Source of the DNA: Streptomyces sp. NBC_00490
GTDB taxonomy: Bacteria; Actinomycetota; Actinomycetes; Streptomycetales; Streptomycetaceae
Assembly: GCF_036013645.1 (NCBI RefSeq)
Contig: NZ_CP107869.1
Span: 10,354,001-10,418,000, forward strand
Length of the DNA: 64,000 nucleotides
Reading direction: 5' to 3'
Notes under the pieces: model-generated
The model's input: only the letters and a program-made list of their open reading frames with translations
The model's database searches: none
What the model was told of the DNA's origin: nothing
Part shown: piece after piece, positions 18,968 to 28,173 of the stretch
Layout of the letters: every line of letters begins with the position of its first letter
Numbering within the stretch: position 1 is the stretch's first letter
Translations under genes and position numbers: made by a program

Positions 18968-19370
18968 GTGTGGACTGACGAAGAGACGGTGGCCGCAGGT
19001 CACAGCATAGAACCCGCCCGTTGGCGGGACGCGTTCGAGGGTCTGATTGGCCGGATCGCGGGGCGCTTCGCGCGGGTCGAACCCCGGCGTAGGGCGGCGC
19101 GGTTGGTGCTCGGTCTATTGGCCGACCTGCCACGCAAGAACTGCTGGACAATCGCGGAGTGGGCCGGCGAGACCACTCCGGACGGTATGCAGCACCTGTT
19201 GGGCCGGGCCAAGTGGGATGCCGATGTGGTACGCGATGACGTACGGGAGTACGTGGTGGAGCATCTGCACGACGACCGGGCGGTACTGGTGGTCGACGAG
19301 ACCGGGGCCGTGAAGAAGGGCACCAGCACGGTCGGGGTGCAGCGCCAGTACACCGGCACCGCTGGGGCCC
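18968..19370 (+). pseudogene. IS701-family transposase, N-terminal fragment
   Basis: Reads HSIEPARWRDAFEGLIGRIA, LADLPRKNCWTIAEWAGETT, HLLGRAKWDADVVRDDVREY, VLVVDETGAVKKGTSTVGVQ and RQYTGTAGAR, then loses similarity at about 19370. The first catalytic Asp region is present and the other two thirds are gone. The break abuts a second transposase relic in the opposite direction, so one element probably inserted into or recombined with the other. Confidence 0.85.
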
Positions 19371-19385
19371 GTATTTCAATAACTG

Positions 19386-19982
19386 TCAGCGACGGGGTTC
19401 TGCGGGGGTTGTTCGGGCCTGTAGCTGTTCCAACGTGCGGGCGGGCGATCCGGGTATCGGCGTGACGAGGATCCGGTGCAGGTCCAGGAGCCGTTTTGCG
19501 TCCTGGTACTGGATGGACAGGTTGGTGCGGTTGACGCCCAGTAGTTGGGCCAGGAACGTCATGGTCACCGCTCTGCGGCGGCGCAGGATGGCTGCAAGGA
19601 GCCGGTGGGTGTGGTCCACGCTGCTGGTCTGTGGGTGGCGGTAGCTGCGCGGGCGATGGAAGCGTCGCTGGAATGCTGCCTCGGCCAAGGCGTCCCAGAA
19701 AGGCTCCGAGACCGCCACCAAATACTCGAAAGCGGTCCGTGACATGCCGGTCAGGGCCGGATCGGTGAGCATCGCGGTCAGGGCCGGGTTGGTCCGGTGT
19801 GTCGTGGCCGGCGCGACCGGCGCTCGCGGTGGAACGGGAGACGGTCCGATCCAGCAGAGCAGGAAGCGCAGCTGCGCGAAGCAGTGGAGGACATGGATGC
19901 GCTGCGCTTCTACACCCTGAGCCCTGATGGCTCGCTGATCGAGCGCGACGGCCTTTAGCTCAGGATCTTTTATCCGAAGCAA
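19386..19982 (-). pseudogene. Transposase C-terminal remnant (ISAzo13-like)
   Basis: 198-codon frame containing WDALAEAAFQRRFHRPRSYR, THRLLAAILRRRRAVTMTFL, AQLLGVNRTNLSIQYQDAKR and LLDLHRILVTPIPGSPARTL. The RRR..T..LA.L.GV.R....  pattern is like the C-terminal domain of ISAzo13-type transposases. The upstream DDE core is missing. The family label is moderate. Confidence 0.55.
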
Positions 19983-20130
19983 CTTGGGTGGGGGCTCGAC
20001 CTTGGGCCCGGGCTGCTCTGAGCTGCTGCGATGGTCCGCCGGTGTGCGTGGACGTTCGCCGCTGTCTGCCTGCGTTGTCCCGCAGGCAGATACTCAGTGC
20101 GTCTCGCACGCGGAGCCGTGGCGCGAGCTC

Positions 20131-20415
20131 CTAGAGGCCGCGTAGCGCCTCGTGCAGGTCGCCGTAGGCGGTCCAACAGTCGACGCTGCCGTTGTCGTAC
20201 AGGCTGCCCATGTACCAGTCGTCGTCACCCACAGGCTTCACGAGACACAGGCCGTGGAACCCGAGAATGATCTCTGGACGTGGCATTTCGAGGGCCTCGC
20301 CGACGCTGACCCACTTCACTGGCCGATCGGGATCCAGGACGACAGCCTCTCGGTCCCCCGATACATCGCGGATCTGCTGCAGAGTCCATCCCTGGGGAAG
20401 TCGCGCGTCGGCCAT
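20131..20415 (-). CDS. Hypothetical protein, 94 aa
   Basis: MADARLPQGWTLQQIRDVSG opens a soluble, acidic, Trp/Tyr-rich small protein ending WTAYGDLHEALRGL. It shows no signal peptide, no membrane segment and no motif I can name. The start ATG 20415 is the only one in frame; the ribosome site is weak. It is divergent from the gene at 20533 with about 118 bp between, enough for two promoters. It resembles the other single small soluble genes of the window in size and composition. Confidence 0.6.
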   Translation of the reverse strand: MADARLPQGWTLQQIRDVSGDREAVVLDPDRPVKWVSVGEALEMPRPEIILGFHGLCLVKPVGDDDWYMGSLYDNGSVDCWTAYGDLHEALRGL

Positions 20416-20532
20416 CTACGGATGATCTCACTCGCCCGGTGTAGAGCACCGCTGCAAAGGTCGCTTCTTCTGGTGCCCTTCCGGCTACCGTGCCCGAGGG
20501 GACCCTCCATCGGGGTGGAGAAGGGACCGAGG

Positions 20533-21069
20533 ATGGTGGACGAGACATTTGACGCCGTGGGAGAAGCACTGTGTTGCGCCGCAGCCATTCGCCTGGGCGG
20601 AGCCGTCCAGGTACTGACGGAGCGATCTGGCCTGCTTGATCACTACATCCCGATCATGGCGGGAGTGGAGAGCATCACGGCGTTTCTTGACGGCCAGGAA
20701 CTCGACGACGACTTGCTTGGCTCTGCGTTTGCCGAGAGCTGGTCCCTGGGTGCCAGGTACCCGACAGGGCTCGCGGGCCGTGCCTTCGTTAACGACTGGT
20801 CGTCTCTGGTGTTCGGCACGGTGGGGCTGACCAAGGCAAAGCAGCAGAACTTCGGGGCAGCTCAGGCGCTGGACTTCGCCTCGCAGGCGGCGGCGGCTTG
20901 GCCGTCCGCCGCCCGTATCGGCTCCTTCGACAGCATGGCCCGCTTCGAGCTGGCTTGCCAGCAGGAGGCGGAGGACCGGCTGCGGAAGAACGGTCTGCCC
21001 GTTCTGTGGAAACTGGCGGAAGTCAGCTCGAAGCAGTATCGCCAGGCGGCGGAACAGCTCATCGGGTAG
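20533..21069 (+). CDS. Hypothetical protein, 178 aa
   Basis: Start ATG 20533 is chosen because GGGACCGAGG lies just upstream and the longer frame would overlap the divergent gene. The product (MVDETFDAVGEALCCAAAIR) is Ala-rich and mostly helical, with no membrane segment long enough to be sure and no signal peptide. It ends KQYRQAAEQLIG. I recognise no family. The composition is that of a normal host gene. Confidence 0.65.
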   Translation: MVDETFDAVGEALCCAAAIRLGGAVQVLTERSGLLDHYIPIMAGVESITAFLDGQELDDDLLGSAFAESWSLGARYPTGLAGRAFVNDWSSLVFGTVGLTKAKQQNFGAAQALDFASQAAAAWPSAARIGSFDSMARFELACQQEAEDRLRKNGLPVLWKLAEVSSKQYRQAAEQLIG

Positions 21070-21212
21070 TCGGTGAAGCAGCAGCCGCGAACCGGTCTTC
21101 CCGGCCAGCGCCGTTGCGACCGTCACGATAATCGCCTGCAGTCCGGGGGTTCGACGCTGGTATCGCACCGTCAGCCGGTGGGCGCACGCCACATCAGAGT
21201 GATGCCGGCAGG

Positions 21213-21545
21213 TCAGGTGTCGTCGGTGATGGGTGTGAGGGTGTCGAGCCAGACGTCGAAGACGAAGCGTGTGCTGTTGGGGCCGCCCTCCAGCCACCAG
21301 GTGCTGACCGTGGCGACGTCGTCAGCGATCTCTTCGATCGTGCACTGGATGCTGGTGGGGCAGGGGTAGGGCGCGGTCGGGTGCAGCTCTCCGCCGAAGT
21401 AGGCGGTTTTGCAGACGAGTTGGTGGGGGCGGTCGTAGACGTCGGCGAACTCCACCAGGATGATGCCCGGGAACGCGTCGGTGAGCCAGCAGACAGCGGT
21501 AGCGGGCAGTTCGCAACCATCACCCTCGCCCAGATTTGTCCCCAT
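21213..21545 (-). CDS. Hypothetical protein, 110 aa
   Basis: ATG 21545 follows GGGTAGGGTGCGGAC. The protein starts MGTNLGEGDGCELPATAVCW and has a beta-rich look (FPGIILVEFADVYDRPHQLV, TAYFGGELHPTAPYP, then TRFVFDVWLDTLTPITDD). It is small, soluble and acidic. The family is not recognised. The alternating-strand pattern is similar to small immunity-type proteins, which is only a weak hint. Confidence 0.65.
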   Translation of the reverse strand: MGTNLGEGDGCELPATAVCWLTDAFPGIILVEFADVYDRPHQLVCKTAYFGGELHPTAPYPCPTSIQCTIEEIADDVATVSTWWLEGGPNSTRFVFDVWLDTLTPITDDT

Positions 21546-21606
21546 GTCCGCACCCTACCCATCGGGTGTCGCACGGCACTACCGGTTTAGCGGCACCAAC
21601 GAAGCA

Positions 21607-21890
21607 CTACTGCAGGCTGGATGCCGCCGTTGTCCCGGGGGTGTTGAGGAGTTCGCGGATGAGGTCCTCGGTCTCTGCCTCAAGATCGCAGTCGAGTGTC
21701 TGGTTGATCTGCTGGATGCGGGTGATGGCGGTGTGCAGGCCGGAGCGGTTCCCGGCCGCGTGCTCGATACGCATCAGGTCCCGGTAGAGCAACTCGGCGC
21801 TGTCGTCGGCACTGAGGCCGATCACGGCGGCTCGCCGGGCCGTGCTGAGGTCGTGCAGCGGGCCACGTGGGTACGGCGTTCCGGCCGCCT
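21607..21890 (-). pseudogene. BTAD-domain regulator, C-terminal remnant
   Basis: The frame reads PRGPLHDLSTARRAAVIGLS, then ELLYRDLMRIEHAAGNRSGL, HTAITRIQQINQTLDCDLEA and ETEDLIRELL, the last helices of the bacterial transcriptional activator domain found in SARP-type and LysM-type regulators. The frame remains open toward 21890 but lacks the DNA-binding part and is overlapped by the divergent membrane-protein gene. It is a remnant; no function is expected. Confidence 0.6.
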
Positions 21891-21904
21891 CGTATGCTGC
21901 GAGG

Positions 21905-22600
21905 ATGAGCGATCAGAGGATGCACGCGCCCGTGGCGGGCGGCGTCGGGGACGCGGCCGGGGCCGGAGTGCCCGCTCCAGGTGGGCAGCGCACGGGAAGG
22001 AGCGCCGGGGCGTCCGTACTCGCCACGCTCTGGGTGCTGCTGGTCGCCTGGGGGATCGCCGCCGGCAACACCGCACTCGCCTACGTCACGCTGGGCATGG
22101 ACTTCATCCCGATCGTGGCGGGCGTGCTCGGCTGCCTGGTCTTCGTGATCGTGCTGCGGCTGCTCCACAGGGCGTGGTGGCTCGCCGTCCTGTCCGTGGT
22201 CCCCGCGCTCTTCATTCTCGTCGGGTCCGTCCAGTACGCCCCCGAGGCGGCGCTCGACAGGCGTGGCGTCCGCGAGACCGTCCTGATCACCGCGGACAGC
22301 GCGGCGGGAACGGCGAGCAAGAACCACCGGTTCACACTGGTCGGGCCGGGCGGTGAACTCGACGAGACCCTCGAGTACCGGGGGAGCAACCCCGGTTACC
22401 GGGTGGGCGACCGCATCGAGATCCTCCGCGACCCGGAAGGCGCCGTCCCCCTGGAGGACGCCGTGGACGTCGACCCCGAAGGCAGGCTCGGCGGCCTCGT
22501 CACGGGAGTCGCCGCATGGACGGGCATGACGCTGCTCGCGGGCTGGCGCGGCCATGTGCGCCGACGGGAGAACCGCCGGGCGTGGAGCGGCACGATCTAG
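21905..22600 (+). CDS. Membrane protein, 231 aa
   Basis: ATG 21905 follows GCTGCGAGG. After a 30-residue Gly/Pro-rich lead come three hydrophobic segments (SVLATLWVLLVAWGIAAGN, DFIPIVAGVLGCLVFVIVL, WLAVLSVVPALFILVGSV), then a soluble beta-rich part of about 100 residues (VLITADSAAGTASKNHRFTL, LDETLEYRGSNPGYRVGDRI) and a last weaker segment near the C-terminus. This layout is like DUF3592-type proteins, where the soluble part sits between membrane segments. The role is unknown. It is a single gene. Confidence 0.75.
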   Translation: MSDQRMHAPVAGGVGDAAGAGVPAPGGQRTGRSAGASVLATLWVLLVAWGIAAGNTALAYVTLGMDFIPIVAGVLGCLVFVIVLRLLHRAWWLAVLSVVPALFILVGSVQYAPEAALDRRGVRETVLITADSAAGTASKNHRFTLVGPGGELDETLEYRGSNPGYRVGDRIEILRDPEGAVPLEDAVDVDPEGRLGGLVTGVAAWTGMTLLAGWRGHVRRRENRRAWSGTI

Positions 22601-22754
22601 GAAGGCACGGGCGACCGGGGGCCCCGTGCAGGACAGGGACTTGGGGACGGCGCCGTCGCAGCCCACCTCGCCGGCCTCCACCTGCGCGCCTCGATGATCT
22701 GGCTCAGAGAACTCACCCGGACCACCTGGTGATCGCAACCACATACGCTCCCTA

Positions 22755-23991
22755 GTGCTGTGACGGCGTTGGTTCGCCGGGTCGGTGGTCGTGGCGGTTG
22801 GATGTGCGGTGACATCCGATCCGACCGCTGGAGGCACGGTGGCCGAGCCCGTCCATGTGCGCAGACTGACCGACCAGGAGGGGCAGAAGCTGCAGCAGAT
22901 CGTGCGCCGGGGCAGCACCAGCACGGTGCGTTACCGGCGGGCGATGATGCTGCTGGCCTCGGCCGGCGGGAACCGGGCGCCGGTGATCGCCCAGCTGGTG
23001 CAGGCCGACGAGGACACCGTCCGGGACGTGATCCATCGCTTCAACGAGATCGGCCTGGCCTGCCTGGACCCTCAGTGGGCGGGAGGCCGTCCCCGCCAAC
23101 TCAGCGATGACGATGAGGACTTCGTCATCGCGACGGCCACCACCCGCCCGGTCAAGCTCGGCCAGCCGTTCACCCGCTGGCCACTGCGCAAACTGGTCGC
23201 CTACCTGCGGAAAGTCCACGGCCGGGTGATCCGCATCGGCCGCGAGGCATTACGGTGCCTGCTCGCCCGCCGCGGCATCACCTTCCAGCGCACCAAGACG
23301 TGGAAGGAGTCCCCGGACCCCGAGCGCGACGCCAAGCTCGACCGCATCGAGGAGGTGCTGGACCGTTTCCCGGACCGGGTCTTCGCCTTCGACGAGTTCG
23401 GCCCGCTCGGGATTAGGCCCACTGCGGGCTCGGGCTGGGCCGGACAAGGACATCCCGACCGGCTGCCGGCGACCTATCACCGCACCCATGGAGTCCGGTA
23501 CTTCCACGGCTGCTACTCGGTCGGCGACGACCGCCTGTGGGGCGTCAACCATCGCAAGAAGGGCGCCGGGAACACGCTGGCCGCGCTGAAGTCGATCCGC
23601 GCCGCCCGCCCGGACGGTGCCCCGATCTACGTGATCCTGGACAACCTGTCCGCCCACAAGGGCACCGACATCCGCCGCTGGGCGAGGAAGCACAAGGTCG
23701 AGCTGTGCTTCACCCCGACCTACGCCTCCTGGGCGAACCCGATCGAGGCCCACTTCGGGCCGCTGCGGCAGTGCACCATCGCCAACTCGAACTACCCCAA
23801 CCACACCGTGCAGACCCGGGCCCTGCACGCCTACCTGCGCTGGCGCAACGCCAACGCCCGCCACCCGGGCGTCCTGGCCGCCGAACGCAAGGAACGCGCC
23901 CGCATCCGCAGCGAGAAGGGCATCCGCTGGGGCGGGCGCCCCCTCACCACCGCAGCCTGACCAACCCGGCGAACCAACACGGTCACAGCAC
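22755..23991 (+). mobile_element. IS630-family insertion sequence, 1,237 bp, inserted at the recQ stop codon
   Basis: Near-perfect inverted ends of about 32 bp (both beginning gtgctgtgac; 3 mismatches) start at 22755 and end at 23991. TA flanks both sides (22753-22754, 23992-23993), the IS630 target. The right-hand TA plus the terminal C form the TAG stop of recQ. Confidence 0.9.
22839..23960 (+). CDS. IS630-family transposase
   Basis: 373 aa from GTG 22839, chosen because GGAGG lies 5-6 bases upstream. The N-terminal helix-turn-helix region reads RAPVIAQLVQADEDTVRDVI. The catalytic triad is visible: VFAFDEFGPLGIRP (D), IYVILDNLSAHKGTDI (D) and SWANPIEAHFGPLRQC (E). Complete, with no frameshift, and the element ends are intact, so it may be active. 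It moves the element by cut-and-paste into TA sites (family knowledge). Confidence 0.95.
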   Translation: MAEPVHVRRLTDQEGQKLQQIVRRGSTSTVRYRRAMMLLASAGGNRAPVIAQLVQADEDTVRDVIHRFNEIGLACLDPQWAGGRPRQLSDDDEDFVIATATTRPVKLGQPFTRWPLRKLVAYLRKVHGRVIRIGREALRCLLARRGITFQRTKTWKESPDPERDAKLDRIEEVLDRFPDRVFAFDEFGPLGIRPTAGSGWAGQGHPDRLPATYHRTHGVRYFHGCYSVGDDRLWGVNHRKKGAGNTLAALKSIRAARPDGAPIYVILDNLSAHKGTDIRRWARKHKVELCFTPTYASWANPIEAHFGPLRQCTIANSNYPNHTVQTRALHAYLRWRNANARHPGVLAAERKERARIRSEKGIRWGGRPLTTAA

Positions 23992-25673
23992 TAGGAAGCG
24001 GCTGTGAGCAGGTTCTTCTCCAGGATCACCGGCAGTGACAGGGTTCGGTAGCCGACCGAGGCGAACAGGACGGTGATCCGGTTCTCCTCCTCGCTGAGGA
24101 CCTCGCCGTCACCCCACTGCGGGTGGTGGACCGCGGTGCCGGGCGGGAACGGGTGGTCGTGGCGCGTGGGTGAGGCGGTCCGGGGGCGGGACAGGCCAGG
24201 GACGGTGCCGGCTGCGGCTTCGGTGCCGGTGGGCCGCTGTTCGCATCGGTCGCAGTTGCCGCAGGGGGAGTTGAGGCGCTCGCCGAAGTAGCCGAGCAGG
24301 AAACGCCGTCGGCAGCCGGTGGTCTCGGCCAGGCCGCGCATCATGTCGACCCGGGAGCGTTCCATGCTGTCGTGCGCGGTGCCCAACTCCACCGCCCGCG
24401 TGGCGGTTTCCTGCGCATCGGCCCCGGGGACCGGGGCCACCTTTCCGCGTTCCGTGGTGAGGGCTCCGGCACTCTCCAGGAGGTTGAGGACGGCGGTCAG
24501 CCGGGCGGCGGACAGGCCGGTCTCCTCCTGGAGTTCAGTGGGTGTCATCGGGGTCGCACGGTCCCGTACGAGGCGGGAGACGTCGGCGATGGTGTCCGCG
24601 TCCGGGCGGCCGGTGGAGAAGAACTTCTGCAGGCCCAGGTCCTCGACGCGGTAGTGCAGGATGGCCCGTGACGGCTCGCCGTCCCTGCCCGCCCGGCCTA
24701 TCTCCTGGTAGTAGGCGTCGAGCGACCCGGGCACCGAGGCGTGCAGCACGAACCGTACGTCGGGCTTGTCGATACCCATGCCGAATGCCGAGGTGGCCAC
24801 CACCACGTCCAACTCGCCGCCCAGAAAGCGGTCGTGGACCGCGCTGCGGTCGGCCGACCGGCTGCCCGCGTGGTAGGCGGCGGCGCTCAGGCCGAGTTCG
24901 CTCAGCTCGGCGGCGTACGCATCGGCGTCCTTGCGCGTGGCGACGTAGACGATGCCCGGCTTGGGCTCGGCCGCAGCCCGCTCCACCACGGCGCGCCGCT
25001 TGGCCGCGTTGTCCAGGAAGTGGGTGACCTCCAGGCGGATGTTGGGCCGGTCGAACCCGGCCACCACCTCGAGGGCCTTGCGCATGCCGAGCTGCTCGAC
25101 GATGTCGGCGCGCACCGGTGCGGCGGCGCTGGCGGTGAGGGCGAGGATGGGAGGGCGCCCGATGCTCTCGGCGGCCTGCCGGAGCCTGAGGTAGTCCGGC
25201 CGGAAGTCGTGGCCCCAGGAGGACACGCACTGCGCCTCGTCCACGACGAAGAGGGACGGTCTCAGCGCGGCCAGCCGCTCCAGCACGTCCTGCTTGGCGA
25301 GCTGTTCCGGGGCGAGGAAGAGAAACCGGGCCGTTTGGTCGCTCACGCTCTCCCATGCCTGCTCGTTCTGCGCCCTTGACATGGACGAGTTGACGGCGAC
25401 GGCGGTCTGGCCGCTGCTGCGCTGCAGTCCGGCGATCTGGTCCCGCTGGAGAGCGATCAACGGTGACACGACGAGCGTCGGACCGGGGAGCAGCATGCCC
25501 GGCACCTGGTATACCGCCGACTTGCCCGAGCCGGTCGGCATCACCACCATGGCGTCCCTGCGGCGCATGACCGCTTTCATCGCGGTGAGCTGGCCGGGAC
25601 GCAACTCGTCCCATCCGAAAGCCACCCGCGCGGCTCTGCGGAGACGGCGGGCGACGAACAGACTGATCGGCAA
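23991..25673 (-). CDS. recQ: RecQ-family ATP-dependent DNA helicase
   Basis: 560 aa. Helicase motifs in order: AFGWDELRPGQLTAMKAVM (motif 0), MPTGSGKSAVYQ (Walker A), VSPLIALQRDQ (Ia), VVDEAQCVSSWGHDFRPDYL (II, DEAQ instead of DEAH), LALTASAA (III), VYVATRKDADAYA (IV), ATSAFGMGIDKPDVRFV (V), QEIGRAGRDGEPS (VI). A zinc-binding end follows with CRRRFLLGYFGER, CGNC and C. No HRDC domain is seen; instead a short beta-like tail. It unwinds DNA 3'-5' in repair or recombination. Start is TTG 25673, weak. An IS630 sits exactly at its stop codon and restores it, so the protein end is unchanged. Confidence 0.9.
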   Translation of the reverse strand: MPISLFVARRLRRAARVAFGWDELRPGQLTAMKAVMRRRDAMVVMPTGSGKSAVYQVPGMLLPGPTLVVSPLIALQRDQIAGLQRSSGQTAVAVNSSMSRAQNEQAWESVSDQTARFLFLAPEQLAKQDVLERLAALRPSLFVVDEAQCVSSWGHDFRPDYLRLRQAAESIGRPPILALTASAAAPVRADIVEQLGMRKALEVVAGFDRPNIRLEVTHFLDNAAKRRAVVERAAAEPKPGIVYVATRKDADAYAAELSELGLSAAAYHAGSRSADRSAVHDRFLGGELDVVVATSAFGMGIDKPDVRFVLHASVPGSLDAYYQEIGRAGRDGEPSRAILHYRVEDLGLQKFFSTGRPDADTIADVSRLVRDRATPMTPTELQEETGLSAARLTAVLNLLESAGALTTERGKVAPVPGADAQETATRAVELGTAHDSMERSRVDMMRGLAETTGCRRRFLLGYFGERLNSPCGNCDRCEQRPTGTEAAAGTVPGLSRPRTASPTRHDHPFPPGTAVHHPQWGDGEVLSEEENRITVLFASVGYRTLSLPVILEKNLLTAAS

Positions 25674-26076
25674 AGGGACTCCCGAAGCGGTTGCGCGCGA
25701 CCGGACGGAACCGGACGGGCGGTGGTGGGTCTAGTGCCCGCCCCGGCCCGAAGCAGTCCGATCGCCAGGCGCGGACTGCGACGGCACGGTCGCGGCAGGC
25801 CCGCGAGCGTCACGACTGCCTTCAGGGGCTTTTGCCTCGACCGTGTTGCCGGACACGGTCAGCACGTCCTTGCCCATCTGCGCGACGCAAGGCGCCCCGG
25901 CTGCGGCTTGCGGAGACCGCCCGGGAACGGCATCTCGCCCTGGCGCGGGGCTGGTAGGAGACGCGCGGCTCGTACGAGAGGGGCGCGGTCGAGGAGTTGC
26001 GGCGCACGACGGGCGCGCCGGGCCCGGCGGTGCGTGAGGGTGCCAGGCATCCCTCACACACTGTGCCGCACCGGTT
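25674..26076. other. Gene-free GC-rich stretch
   Basis: Only overlapping Arg/Ala/Pro-rich frames on both strands, as expected by chance at this GC. It probably holds the recQ promoter. Confidence 0.4.
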
Positions 26077-26080
26077 CTAG

Positions 26081-27521
26081 TAGGGCTTGGTCAGGTTCGT
26101 AGTGGTGTGGGTATGTCGCGGTGGCAGGTGGGGCAGGCGCCGGTCCAGGTGGTGAGGAGGGTCTGCAGGTCGCGGACGACTTGGTAGAGGCTCAGGCCTG
26201 CGTGGCGTCTTTTGGGTCTGGTGTCAGTCGTTGCAGGGTGCAGAAGGCGTGGGCGGCGGAGACGAGGGTGACGTGGTGGTGCCATCCGTTGAAGGTGCGG
26301 CCTTCGAAGTGGGCCAGTCCCAGGGCCTGTTTCATCTCGCGGTAGTCGTGCTCGATGCGCCAGCGGAGATTGGCCAGCCGCACCAGTGTGGCCAGTGGCA
26401 TGCCGGAGGGCAGGTTCGAGAGCCAGAACTGGACCGGCTCGGGCTCGGTCGCGGGCCATTCCGCCAGCAGCCACCGCACGGGTAGTTCAGGATCGTCGGT
26501 GGCCTGGCGGATGCCGCGGCCGGCCGGGCGGATGCGCAGGGCGACGAACCGCGAGTACATGCGCTTGAAGCCGCTGTGGCTCTTGCCCGGTCGGGAGCCT
26601 TCCCGCCAGGACACCGGCCGTGCGGCCGCCCGGCCGGCGGCGATGACCAGGTCTTTCATGGTCTGTGCGGGCTCGGGGTACTGCATTGTGGGTGGCCGGC
26701 CGGTGCCCGCATAGTCGGGCTGGACGGGTTGGGCGTCGGCGGGCTGGGCGGTGTGGCGCGAGGAAATCCCCACCGCGTAGGGCTGCTTGCGTTCCTCCAG
26801 GCCCAGCCGGAAGGCGGCGGCATCGCCGTATCCGGCGTCCGCGACGACCAGGGGGACGTCGATGCCCCACGACCGGGTCTCGTCGATCATGTCCAGGGCC
26901 AGCTGCCACTTCTCCACATGCCCCACCTGGGCGGGAATCCCGCACCGGCCGCGGCGGGCGATCTTGTCCGGGTCGGCCTCCGGCGCGTCGGGATCCCAGG
27001 ATGCGGGCAGGAACAGCCGCCAGTCGATCGCGGCGGAGGCGCGGTCGTTGGCCAGGTGCAGCGAGACGCCCACCTGGCAGTTGGTGATCTTGCCTGCGGT
27101 TCCGGTGTACTGCCGCGACACACACGCCGAAGCATCCCCGTCCTTCAAAAAGCCGGTGTCGTCCACGATCAGCGCCTCGGGGCTGATCGCCTCGTGCATC
27201 TTCCAGGCCAGCCGGGCCCGCACGTGCGCGGGATCCCACGGGCTGGAGGTGATGAAGTGCGCCAGCGCCTGCCGGTTGCCGTCCTCACCCAGCCGGGCCG
27301 CCATCGGCTCCACCGACTTGCGCTGCCCGTCCAGCAGCAGGCCGCGCACATACGCCTGCCCCCACCGCCGCTGATCCGCACGAAAGAACCCGTCGAACAA
27401 CTCCGCCGCAAACGCCTCTAAGTCCCCCCGGACCGAGGCCATCTCCTCAGGTGTCACCCCCCTCCAACGACACACACCCAGCATCAGACACGCATACACG
27501 AGTGAAGATGACCAAGCCCTA
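26081..27521 (-). mobile_element. IS701-family insertion sequence, 1,441 bp, with CTAG target duplication
   Basis: Ends tagggcttggtca (26081) and its inverse tgaccaagcccta (to 27521) are perfect over 13 bp. ctag is duplicated at 26077-26080 and 27522-27525, matching the 4-bp YTAR target of the family. Confidence 0.9.
26192..27457 (-). CDS. IS701-family transposase
   Basis: About 421 aa from GTG 27457, which follows GGAGGGG. The ATG at 27442 is an alternative. Family blocks: VRGLLLDGQRKSVEPMAARL, LIVDDTGFLKDGDASACVSR (first Asp), QYTGTAGKITNCQVGVSLHL, LVVADAGYGDAAAFRLGLEE (second Asp) and LRWRIEHDYREMKQALGLAH (Glu). Full length and uninterrupted; likely functional. It is a different and longer copy than the N-terminal IS701 piece at 18968. 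Confidence 0.95.
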   Translation of the reverse strand: MTPEEMASVRGDLEAFAAELFDGFFRADQRRWGQAYVRGLLLDGQRKSVEPMAARLGEDGNRQALAHFITSSPWDPAHVRARLAWKMHEAISPEALIVDDTGFLKDGDASACVSRQYTGTAGKITNCQVGVSLHLANDRASAAIDWRLFLPASWDPDAPEADPDKIARRGRCGIPAQVGHVEKWQLALDMIDETRSWGIDVPLVVADAGYGDAAAFRLGLEERKQPYAVGISSRHTAQPADAQPVQPDYAGTGRPPTMQYPEPAQTMKDLVIAAGRAAARPVSWREGSRPGKSHSGFKRMYSRFVALRIRPAGRGIRQATDDPELPVRWLLAEWPATEPEPVQFWLSNLPSGMPLATLVRLANLRWRIEHDYREMKQALGLAHFEGRTFNGWHHHVTLVSAAHAFCTLQRLTPDPKDATQA

Positions 27522-27760
27522 CTAGGTCCTGTCTCGGTCGAGTGGGTGCGGCGTTTGTCCTGCCGCGCGATTGTGCCGCCGCCTGTGGCTGGCCGCGCGG
27601 AGGGGTACGTGATCCGGGTGGGCGCGCCCTAGGAGGGCGTTGTACGGCCGCGCATCTTTCGATCTCCCCGCTTCCGCATTCTCGCCCTGCTGTGAGATGC
27701 ACGGATCAGGGGCGCAGGGGGGCTTCGGTAGGGGGCTTGTGCGATCCTCGTGGTCGCCGG

Positions 27761-28080
27761 TCAGGGCTGGATGTTTTCCAGGTCCTGCAGGAGGCTGGGG
27801 TGTTGGGGCTTCCAGCCGAGCTCTTGGCGGGTGTGGGTGCTGGTGGCGGGCTGGTCGCTTGCGAAGATCGGGCCGAGGGGGCCGAAGGTCTCGGTGGGTA
27901 CCGGCTGGACGGGCAGGCCCAGCCGTCGTCCGATGACGGTGGCGATGTCGCGGACCTGGTCTCCTTCGTTGGCCACAGCGTGCCAGGAGGTGCCGGGTTT
28001 TGGCGTGTTCCAGGGCGAGCCGGAAGAGGACGGCGGCGTCGAGTGCGTGTACGGCCGGCAATGCGGCGAAAGCCCTGCAC
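27761..28080 (-). pseudogene. NAD-dependent epimerase/dehydratase (SDR), C-terminal relic with frameshift
   Basis: One minus-strand frame gives ALPAVHALDAAVLFRLALEH. After a shift at about 27995 another gives GTSWHAVANEGDQVRDIATV, IGRRLGLPVQPVPTETFGPL and RQELGWKPQHPSLLQDLENI, stop at 27761. This is the C-terminal third of an extended SDR of the kind annotated as NAD(P)-dependent sugar epimerase or nucleoside-sugar oxidoreductase. The Rossmann half is missing, so it is non-functional. Confidence 0.75.
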
Positions 28081-28173
28081 TGGGCTTGGCCGCAGTTGGG
28101 TGAACCACGACGCCTGGTGCGTCGGCACAGACTGATGCGCTGATCGCCTCGTCTGTCGACGGTAGGGCATGCT

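Noticed and set aside
19830..19959. Plus-strand stretch reading MDALRFYTLSPDGSLIERDG
   Set aside because: Looks protein-like but has no start and lies opposite a better supported transposase relic.
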